A stretch of DNA of 6,689 nt from Phycisphaerales bacterium (lineage in GTDB: Bacteria > Planctomycetota > Phycisphaerae > Sedimentisphaerales > Anaerohalosphaeraceae): positions 7,892-14,580 of the forward strand of contig PMBP01000190.1 in NCBI GenBank assembly GCA_003152975.1, read 5' to 3'. The translations under genes and the position numbers were made by a program. Position 1 is the first letter of the stretch. Every line of letters begins with the position of its first letter. Shown piece by piece: positions 1 through 5,491 of this stretch. A model generated the notes under the pieces. It was not told the origin of the DNA, made no database searches, and worked only from the letters and a program-made list of their open reading frames with translations.

Positions 1-2
1 CG

Positions 3-926
3 CGATCCAATCCCACCAATAGCCGGCGAAGTCCGGCGGGTTTTACGCTGATCGAGACGCTGACGGTGCTGACGATCACGGCGATGATCATGATCGCGAC
101 GATGAGCGTGTATTCGAATGTGCGGCGGAATGTCAAGGCGATCGACGGGAACCTGGACCAGGGGGAGTTGCCGCGGGAGATCCTCCAGCGGATGGCCGAG
201 GACCTGGACCGGCTGGCCCGGCCGGGATTCGACACCTCGGTTATCGTCCGCAACAAACTCAAGAACGGCTACAATATATCGCAATTGATCATCGAGAACC
301 GGTTTTTTGGCGACGCGGCACCCAACACGCCGCAGGTCGCCGAGCGGATCACCTGGCAGAGCGACTTTGACCCTTATACCAGCACGCTGATCCTGTACCG
401 GGCGCACAGCGGGATTCGTCTGGAAGACGGGCTGATCGATCGCGACCAGCTTGACAAACAGGAAAAGGGCATCGAGCAGTTTGTCCCGCTGGCGACGGGG
501 ATCACGCATTTCGAACTGCTGATCCCCAGCGGAGAGGTGCTGGTCCGGGAGTGGGGACAGCCCGAGTTGCCCAAGGCGATCCGGGTTTTGTTGTCGTTTG
601 GGGCGCCGGTGCAGACTGAGACGGGTGACTGGATCATCCCGGAACAGGACCTGTTTGTGCGGACGATCGCAATCAATCGGACTCGGACAATCAGTTACCA
701 GTTTGTCAAGAAAAATTTCGACCTGAGCGATCTTGACTCCGCCGACCCCAACGAAGCGGCTGCGGATGCAGGGAATGGATCGACGGAGAAGCCCCCGACG
801 GATTCGCCGAAGGCCGACCCCTCGAAACCGACTCCGAAAGACAAACCAACCGGGCCGACCCAACCCTCGGGCGGCAATCCGCCCCCCAAAGACACCCGGC
901 CGAAATTGCCCGGACGGAGCCGATGA
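3..926 (+). CDS. gspJ: GspJ-like minor pseudopilin (5' partial)
   Basis: Minor pseudopilin of a type II secretion-like system, expected at the tip of the periplasmic pseudopilus. The frame is open from base 3 to the TGA at 924-926, giving 307 visible residues. Bases 39-56 encode G-FTLIE, the prepilin peptidase site: cleavage follows Gly13 (visible numbering), and Glu lies at mature position 5. A hydrophobic helix follows (TLTVLTITAMIMIATMSVY). No ATG, GTG or TTG precedes the motif in frame, so the start lies upstream; the GTG at 66 falls inside the membrane helix and is not the start. The body has GspJ-like traits: an early RMAEDLDRLARPGF segment, then GITHFELLIPSGE and LPKAIRVLLSFGAP. The last ~60 residues form a Pro/Lys/Asp-rich, probably disordered tail, longer than usual for GspJ. 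The J assignment rests on these traits and on gspK following directly. Another minor pseudopilin is possible but less likely. Confidence 0.8.
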   Translation, partial: RSNPTNSRRSPAGFTLIETLTVLTITAMIMIATMSVYSNVRRNVKAIDGNLDQGELPREILQRMAEDLDRLARPGFDTSVIVRNKLKNGYNISQLIIENRFFGDAAPNTPQVAERITWQSDFDPYTSTLILYRAHSGIRLEDGLIDRDQLDKQEKGIEQFVPLATGITHFELLIPSGEVLVREWGQPELPKAIRVLLSFGAPVQTETGDWIIPEQDLFVRTIAINRTRTISYQFVKKNFDLSDLDSADPNEAAADAGNGSTEKPPTDSPKADPSKPTPKDKPTGPTQPSGGNPPPKDTRPKLPGRSR

Positions 927-2335
927 CGCCGACGCGGGTACCCATCCCGTTTGGAAGTTCGCAACCCGCCCGGCGGAAGGGACTGGCGTTGTTTTTGACG
1001 CTGGTGGCGCTGGTGGTGTTGTCGGGACTGGTCTATGGGCTGGTGTCGCGGATCTCGCTGGTGCGGCATCGCCAGCAGTATATGGTCGATTACCAGAATG
1101 CTCGCTATGCCTGCGATTCGGGGATGAAGTACGCGATGAACTCCCTCAGCGCGATTCAACCGCGTCTGATTACCCGCAAGGATGAACCGGACTTTTCGGA
1201 TTTATTTATCAAGGATAAGGCCGAGTACGATCGGTACCTGGCCGACTGGGCGCTCTATAAGGCGCAACTGGAGATGCAGAAGGCGGCCGAGGAGGGGACC
1301 GACGACCCGGCCAAGTCGGCCTCGAGCGGACTGGGCAAAGATTTGTTCAAGGGACTGACGAACCTGATCAAGACGGGAAGCTCGACGAAGGATTCCAATT
1401 CCCTGGCCTCGGGCGCCGGGGCCGAATCGGCGAACCCGGCGTCGTTGGCGGATCCGAATTCGATTAAGATTCCGGGCCCGTACGGGCCGGAGTGGCCGCT
1501 GATCGCCGAACCGACCGAATTTGAACTGGGCGACGCGAAGATTCTCATCGAGATCGCCGACGAAAACGCCAAGCTGCCGCTGGTGTGGTCGTTTACCGAA
1601 AATTCGGAGGTACGACGGGCGGCGGGCGACTCGACGGACCTGTTCTGCGAGTGGATGCAGATGAGCCGCGAGCAGATCAAGGACCTGCGCCAGCGGCTGG
1701 AGGTCATCGCGGGTAAGAAGGCCTTTTCGCTCAAGCCCAAGGCGGTGACGGTGACGGTTCCGGCGCCAGCGCCGCGGGTCAGCCGGACGGTCAGCCGGAC
1801 GCCCGCCCCGGCCGAGGGTCAGGGCTCCAAGAGCGCCGAGAGCCGCACTCCGACGACGATTGACATTCACCAGCAGCGGGCCCCGATCGCCAACAGCAGC
1901 GATTTTGTGCGATTGCTGACCAGCTCGCTGATCGACCTAGAGTCGCTGGCCCAGCCGCTGCCGAACACCGGCAAGCGCTACGAGGCGCCGATCAAGTACC
2001 TGGGGCTGTGGGGCGCCACGCAGGTCAATATCAACTCCGCGCCGCGGCAGGTGCTGGAGGCGGCGTTTATGTTCGGGGGCAACTATGTGGAAATCGCCGA
2101 CGGGATCATCAAGCAGCGGCGCGAGAAGCCATTCAAGGACACCGACGAACTGCAGGACAAGCTGTATACCTACGGGGAGTCGATCCGCAAGGCGCTGCCG
2201 TACATCACGACGACGAGCACCTGCCTGACGATCCGGGTGACGGCGCGGTGCGGGGCGGCGACGGCATCGTCGATGGCGTCGGTGCTGAAGACCGACAAGG
2301 CGATCCAGACGATCTCGATGGTGGACATACGGTGA
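923..2335 (+). CDS. gspK: GspK-like minor pseudopilin with extended linkers
   Basis: Large minor pseudopilin (470 aa) of the type II secretion tip complex, where K works with I and J. The N-terminus has a short leader ending RRKG20, then a hydrophobic helix LALFLTLVALVVLSGLVYGL. Mature position 5 is Leu25, not Glu; lack of Glu5 is a known GspK trait. A DENAKL segment near residues 213-218 resembles the 'DE.GK' stretch of GspK proteins. Residues ~368-378 (VNINSAPRQVL) begin the helix-hairpin-helix-like region, followed by ADGIIKQRREKPFKDTDEL, the usual GspK C-terminal pattern. Typical GspK is about 300-330 aa. The excess here lies in two low-complexity stretches, ~120-190 (Ser/Gly/Ala/Lys) and ~268-318 (Pro/Val/Thr/Arg). 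The ATG start overlaps the gspJ stop as ATGA, with a weak CGGAG at 915-919, which suggests translational coupling. Confidence 0.83.
   Translation: MTPTRVPIPFGSSQPARRKGLALFLTLVALVVLSGLVYGLVSRISLVRHRQQYMVDYQNARYACDSGMKYAMNSLSAIQPRLITRKDEPDFSDLFIKDKAEYDRYLADWALYKAQLEMQKAAEEGTDDPAKSASSGLGKDLFKGLTNLIKTGSSTKDSNSLASGAGAESANPASLADPNSIKIPGPYGPEWPLIAEPTEFELGDAKILIEIADENAKLPLVWSFTENSEVRRAAGDSTDLFCEWMQMSREQIKDLRQRLEVIAGKKAFSLKPKAVTVTVPAPAPRVSRTVSRTPAPAEGQGSKSAESRTPTTIDIHQQRAPIANSSDFVRLLTSSLIDLESLAQPLPNTGKRYEAPIKYLGLWGATQVNINSAPRQVLEAAFMFGGNYVEIADGIIKQRREKPFKDTDELQDKLYTYGESIRKALPYITTTSTCLTIRVTARCGAATASSMASVLKTDKAIQTISMVDIR
1778..1801 (+). repeat. 12-bp perfect tandem duplication within gspK
   Basis: GTCAGCCGGACG occurs twice head to tail (1778-1789 and 1790-1801). 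It encodes VSRT-VSRT in the second low-complexity linker of the GspK-like protein. It keeps frame, so it looks like a slippage expansion tolerated in a disordered region. Confidence 0.85.
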
Positions 2336-2345
2336 AGATTTTCAA

Positions 2346-2365
2346 TTTTCGATTTTCAATTTGGA
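2346..2365 (+). repeat. AT-rich heptad repeat, copy A
   Basis: The gap after gspK contains head-to-tail 7-mers: TTTTCAA (2339-2345), TTTTCGA (2346-2352), TTTTCAA (2353-2359) and TTTGGAA (2360-2366). Bases 2346-2365 match 4511-4530 in the other large gap at 19 of 20 positions. The AT content contrasts sharply with the GC-rich genes. The rest of the gap (2367-2460) holds no clear promoter, terminator or gene; it has only a small inverted repeat TGGAA-A-TTCCA at 2413-2423. Function unknown. Confidence 0.65.
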
Positions 2366-2460
2366 ATTATGGTCGGAATCCAGAAAACGCAAAGGCGTAG
2401 GATTGAAGAAAATGGAAATTCCACTTTGGCGGTAAACGCAGAGAATTTCGCGGGAATCAT

Positions 2461-2467
2461 AGGAGAG
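2461..2467 (+). promoter_or_regulatory. Ribosome binding site of gspL-like gene
   Basis: AGGAGAG ends 5 bases before the GTG at 2473. It supports this GTG as the start, even though the protein begins with a non-ATG codon. Confidence 0.7.
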
Positions 2468-2472
2468 TAAGC

Positions 2473-3975
2473 GTGGAACAACAGAGTCGACTGGGCATTT
2501 ACTGGAGCCGGCAATCGGTAACGGTGGCGTCGCTGGCCAGCCGGGGACCGCACCCGACGGTGACGGAGGCGTTTACGGTGCGGGCCGAGGCGGACCAGCC
2601 GCCGGCGGCGATGGCGCAGGCCGTGATGGACGCGGTTCGGCAGCGGGGGATTCCGACGGCGGACTGCTTTGTGGCGGTGGATGCGGCGTTTTATACGCAG
2701 CACGGCCTCCACACGGCCTTTACGGAGTATCGGCAGATCGCCAACACGATCAAGTTCGACACCGAAGAGGCCATCGCGACGGATGCGACGAACCTGGCGA
2801 TTACCTTTTCGGTCACGGACACCGACGCCAACGGATCGTCGGTGGCGGTCTATACCAGCGATCGGGCGGGGATGCTGGAGATCGTCAACGCGATCCTGTC
2901 GGCCGGATTCGACCCGGAAACGATCGAGCCGGACATCCTGTGCCTGGCGCGGTTTTTCCAGCAGTGCTTCGTGACGCCCGGGACAATGCGGCCGTTGTTT
3001 GTCGTGTTCGGGGAGAAGACCTGCTACATCCTGAGCTTTACCGACGCGGGCCACGCGCGGGTCCGCAGTTTTGTTCTGTCGGCCAGCGCCACCAAGACGC
3101 AGACGCTGTCGCGGGAGATTCCGCTGACGATCGCGGCGATGAACACGGGAACGGCCTTCACGGGGATTTTCATCGCCGGTTCGACCGAGGGGCTGGAGCC
3201 GGCGGCGCTGGCCGAGCGGATCGGCATGGCGGTGGAGATTGTCGATGGGGTCAAGCTGACGGGGGTCGGATCGTCGATGCTGAGCGACGGAACCGGGCCG
3301 GCGGCGTATCTGGCGGCGTATGCGGCGGCGCTGTCGCCAACACGGACCCGGCGGGCGGATTTCCGGGCGGACACGATTCCCTACCAGGGACGGCGCAAGG
3401 TACTGGAGAAGGCGCTGCGAACGGTGTGCGTGTCGGCGGCGGTGATCCTGCTGGCGATCGGGCTGAACCTGCAGGTACAGGTATCGCGGCACAACCGGGC
3501 GGTCAAGGACCTGAAGGCCAAGCTGCTGGAAGATTATGCCCCGGTGATGAACAGTACCGCTTTGCCGACCAACCAATCGATCTCCAAGCAATTAGGGCGG
3601 ACGCTGTTGACATTGGAGAAGGCGGCCAAGGGAATGGGATCGGGAGACGAGAACTCGGTGGTGTCGCGGTTGACCTTTGTTTTGGAGGGGCTCAATGCCG
3701 CGATGCAAGTGGCCGAGGGAAAGTCGGCCAACAAGATCGGGCTGGAGATCGACCGGATCGAGATCTTCAGCAAGAGTGTGACATTGAAGGGCACGACGGC
3801 GGGGCGCAAGGAGACGCTGGCCATGACGGAGGCGTTCAAGGCGGGCGGCAAGCTGAACCCCACGCATTCGCAGCTCAAGGAAGCGGGCAACCGGGACGGA
3901 TTCCAGATCGGCCTGGAAATCCCGCAACAGGTCAAACCCAAGCCGGCCGCAAAACCGCAGGAGGCCAAGAAATGA
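2473..3975 (+). CDS. gspL: GspL/PilM-like inner-membrane platform protein
   Basis: Single-pass inner-membrane protein (500 aa) of the secretion or pilus platform; GspL links the cytoplasmic ATPase GspE to GspM and the pseudopilus. Residues 1 to ~300 look like a PilM/GspL actin-like cytoplasmic domain: RLGIYWSRQSVTVASL at 6-21 is the first beta hairpin, IKFDTEEAIA at 93-102 resembles the PilM segment before the second subdomain, and IFIAGSTEGLEP at 232-243 matches the late 'GG..L' strand-turn. A basic stretch (RRKVLEKALR) then leads into a membrane helix at about 317-336. Residues 337-485 form a periplasmic domain, presumably the ferredoxin-like fold of GspL/PilN. The last 16 residues are Lys/Pro/Ala rich. 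The usual PilM 'GIDIGSSSVK' is here GIYWSRQSV, without the Asp, so nucleotide binding is doubtful, as in GspL. The architecture equals a fused PilM-PilN, which favours GspL. The gene starts with GTG after AGGAGAG, and its stop overlaps the next start (ATGA). Confidence 0.75.
   Translation: MEQQSRLGIYWSRQSVTVASLASRGPHPTVTEAFTVRAEADQPPAAMAQAVMDAVRQRGIPTADCFVAVDAAFYTQHGLHTAFTEYRQIANTIKFDTEEAIATDATNLAITFSVTDTDANGSSVAVYTSDRAGMLEIVNAILSAGFDPETIEPDILCLARFFQQCFVTPGTMRPLFVVFGEKTCYILSFTDAGHARVRSFVLSASATKTQTLSREIPLTIAAMNTGTAFTGIFIAGSTEGLEPAALAERIGMAVEIVDGVKLTGVGSSMLSDGTGPAAYLAAYAAALSPTRTRRADFRADTIPYQGRRKVLEKALRTVCVSAAVILLAIGLNLQVQVSRHNRAVKDLKAKLLEDYAPVMNSTALPTNQSISKQLGRTLLTLEKAAKGMGSGDENSVVSRLTFVLEGLNAAMQVAEGKSANKIGLEIDRIEIFSKSVTLKGTTAGRKETLAMTEAFKAGGKLNPTHSQLKEAGNRDGFQIGLEIPQQVKPKPAAKPQEAKK
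3959..3964 (+). promoter_or_regulatory. Strong Shine-Dalgarno of gspM-like gene
   Basis: A full AGGAGG lies inside the end of the gspL-like gene, 7 bases before the ATG at 3972. It fixes the start of the small downstream gene, whose frame is otherwise open far upstream through gspL. Confidence 0.85.
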
Positions 3976-4475
3976 ACCGCGACTGGATGAAGAGCCGGAA
4001 CCTCTATTTTCTCGCCGTACCAGCCGTATTAGGGTTGTGGATTCTGTATGTGGGGCTGGTCAGTGAGCCCGCAGCGGCCAAAAAGCAGACGGATTTCGAG
4101 ACCGAGTACAAAATGTCCCAGGCGGCGCTGCTGAGCATCATTCAGTTCGATCCCGAACGGCTGAACAAAAAGGACAGGAAGGGGCTGGGAACCGATTTTG
4201 ACTACTCGACGGCGATTGACCGGCTGGCGCGGGAGTTTTCGATCGCGGCCAACCAGTACGAGATTTCCAGCAAGAAGGCCGCGCCCAAAGAGGGCAAGAT
4301 GGTCCAGACGGCAGATATCAAGATCAAGAATGTTGACATAGTCAAGCTGACGGGATTTTTGTCGCGGCTGCTGACGCTGTGGCCGGACCTGGAGTGCACG
4401 GAGTTGACGCTGACCCGGGCGAAAGGGGCCAAGGATTCGTGGGAGACCAGTTTCAAGCTGACCTACTATTTTTAA
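3972..4475 (+). CDS. gspM: GspM/PilO-like small inner-membrane protein
   Basis: Protein of 167 aa beginning MNRDWMKSRN, with one membrane helix at about residues 11-30 (LYFLAVPAVLGLWILYVGLV), then a periplasmic part with a helical start (QTDFETEYKMSQAALLSII) and a C-terminal alpha/beta domain. This is the layout of GspM and PilO: a short cytoplasmic tail, one helix, a coiled segment and a small ferredoxin-like fold that pairs with GspL/PilN. IKIKNVDIVKLTGFLSRLL near the C-terminus, followed by alternating strands (LECTELTLTRA, WETSFKLTYYF), fits that fold. Primary sequence alone is weakly diagnostic; the call leans on topology, size and position directly after gspL, with ATGA overlap. The frame is open back to 2940 inside gspL, so an automatic start could be placed far too early; AGGAGG at 3959-3964 and the membrane topology support 3972. 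Confidence 0.7.
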   Translation: MNRDWMKSRNLYFLAVPAVLGLWILYVGLVSEPAAAKKQTDFETEYKMSQAALLSIIQFDPERLNKKDRKGLGTDFDYSTAIDRLAREFSIAANQYEISSKKAAPKEGKMVQTADIKIKNVDIVKLTGFLSRLLTLWPDLECTELTLTRAKGAKDSWETSFKLTYYF

Positions 4476-4510
4476 CCGCCGGCAGGTTTTCACCGAGAGA
4501 GGCGAAATCA

Positions 4511-4530
4511 TTTTCGATTTTCGATTTGGA
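4511..4530 (+). repeat. AT-rich heptad repeat, copy B
   Basis: The gap after gspM has TTTTCGA (4511-4517), TTTTCGA (4518-4524), TTTGGA (4525-4530) and TTTTCAA (4531-4537), the same units as the gap after gspK. Bases 4511-4530 differ from 2346-2365 at one position only. It lies just upstream of a TATAAT box and may supply the -35 region. The preceding 4476-4510 shows nothing I can support; a GC-rich CCGCCGGCAGG followed by TTTT does not form a convincing hairpin. Confidence 0.65.
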
Positions 4531-4532
4531 TT

Positions 4533-4559
4533 TTCAAATTCGGGGCGACGGCCTATAAT
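4533..4559 (+). promoter_or_regulatory. Putative sigma-70-type promoter before the PPIase gene
   Basis: A perfect -10 hexamer TATAAT sits at 4554-4559, 39 bases before the ATG. The best -35 is TTCAAA at 4533-4538 (4 of 6 matches, 15-base spacer), inside the heptad repeat, so the -35 is weak. The -10 is bracketed by a 5-base inverted repeat (CGGCC at 4549-4553, GGCCG at 4560-4564). It would drive the PPIase gene and probably murA, separately from the secretion genes. Confidence 0.5.
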
Positions 4560-4598
4560 GGCCGCTCCAACAATAACCCGAATGGAACAGGATACGGC

Positions 4599-5465
4599 AT
4601 GGCATGGACTGTAAACGGCGAGGCGATTGACGAAGCGGCGGTGCGGGAGGAGATGGAAAAGCTGCGGCCGCGGTACGAGCAGGTGTTTGCGGATATGCCG
4701 GTCGAGGCGCGGGAGGCGCAACTGGCGGAGTGGTCGCGGGAGAATCTGACGGAGGGGGTCCTGTTGATGCAGGCGGCGCGGCGGGAATTCCAATCCACGC
4801 CGCCGGAGGCGATCGAGGATGCGTGGAAGCACTTCGTCGGGCAGGCGGGGGGGATGGCGGGGTGCCTGCAGCGGATGGGATTGTCGCCCGGGCAGGAAGC
4901 GACGGCGCGGGGACAGTTTGTCGATCGCCTGCAGGTGGAGCGGCTGACTCAGCGGATCTGTGCGGCGATACCGGCGCCTTCGGACAAGGATATCCTGCGG
5001 CACTTCGAGAAACACCGCGAACGGTACACGATCCCGGAGATGGTTCGGGCGCGACATATCGTCAAACATCCAAAAGCCGAGAGCGATGTGGGTTCAATCC
5101 GCGCCCAGATGCAAGCGATTTGCGACGAACTGGCCGGCGGGAAGGCGGACTTTGCCCAGATGGCGGAGACACATTCGGATTGCCCGGACAACGGGGGCGA
5201 GCTGGGATTTTTCCCGCGGGGGCAGATGGTTCCGGAGTTTGAGGAGGTGGTTTTCGCGCTTCGGCCGGACGCGATCAGCGGGGTGTTCGAGACGCGGTTC
5301 GGCCTTCACATCGCCCAGGTGACCGAGCGGCGGGAGGCGGTGCCGTGTTCGCTGTCGCAGGTCCGCGAGGCGATCATCCGCGAACTGCAGGAGCAGACCC
5401 GGCAGAAGGCGCTGGAGAAATTCATCGACGGCGAGAAGTCGAAAGCGGTTATTGAAGAACGATAA
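4599..5465 (+). CDS. Parvulin-type peptidyl-prolyl isomerase, no signal peptide
   Basis: Cis-trans prolyl isomerase of the PpiC/SurA/parvulin family, 288 aa. The N-terminal ~145 residues are helical and SurA_N-like (VNGEAIDEAAVREEME). The parvulin domain spans ~149-247. Active-site residues equivalent to those of E. coli PpiC are present: His153 in ARHIV, Cys195 in HSDCPDN, Met210 and Phe214 in GQMVPEF, and His237 in FGLHI. GGELGFFPRGQMVPEF is the family's most typical stretch. A charged helical tail (QEQTRQKALEKFIDGEKS) follows. There is no signal peptide or membrane helix, and no ATG, GTG or TTG in frame between the gspM stop and 4599, so the protein is probably cytoplasmic, unlike SurA, PpiD or PrsA. 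ACAGGA at 4587-4592 supports the start. murA follows after 26 bases, likely co-transcribed. The natural substrate cannot be read from the sequence. Confidence 0.88.
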   Translation: MAWTVNGEAIDEAAVREEMEKLRPRYEQVFADMPVEAREAQLAEWSRENLTEGVLLMQAARREFQSTPPEAIEDAWKHFVGQAGGMAGCLQRMGLSPGQEATARGQFVDRLQVERLTQRICAAIPAPSDKDILRHFEKHRERYTIPEMVRARHIVKHPKAESDVGSIRAQMQAICDELAGGKADFAQMAETHSDCPDNGGELGFFPRGQMVPEFEEVVFALRPDAISGVFETRFGLHIAQVTERREAVPCSLSQVREAIIRELQEQTRQKALEKFIDGEKSKAVIEER

Positions 5466-5479
5466 TCGCATAAATAATC

Positions 5480-5484
5480 AAGGA
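5480..5484 (+). promoter_or_regulatory. Ribosome binding site of murA
   Basis: AAGGA lies 7 bases before the ATG at 5492, within the 26-base gap after the PPIase stop. No promoter or terminator is visible in this gap, consistent with one transcript. Confidence 0.65.
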
Positions 5485-5491
5485 CGACGAT

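Noticed and set aside
66..68. GTG as the start of the first gene
   Set aside because: It lies inside the pseudopilin membrane helix, downstream of the in-frame G-FTLIE cleavage motif; the true start is outside the window.
2339..2366. CRISPR-like or phage repeat explanation for the heptads
   Set aside because: The units are 7 bases long with no spacers and no nearby cas or phage genes.
2356..3591. Long minus-strand open frame (411 codons) opposite gspL
   Set aside because: Arg/His-rich composition with no recognisable domain; it arises from the GC-rich codon pattern of the + strand gene.
2940..3971. Upstream extension of the gspM frame inside gspL
   Set aside because: Gly/Arg/Ala-rich out-of-frame translation; the real gene has AGGAGG and ATG at 3959-3974.
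4476..4490. Possible terminator after gspM (CCGCCGGCAGG then TTTT)
   Set aside because: The GC-rich part cannot form a stem with a loop of normal size, and the T run is only four bases.
4599..5465. NifM, the parvulin for nitrogenase
   Set aside because: The size is similar and it is also signal-less, but no nif gene is present and nothing in the N-terminal region that I can see is specific to NifM.
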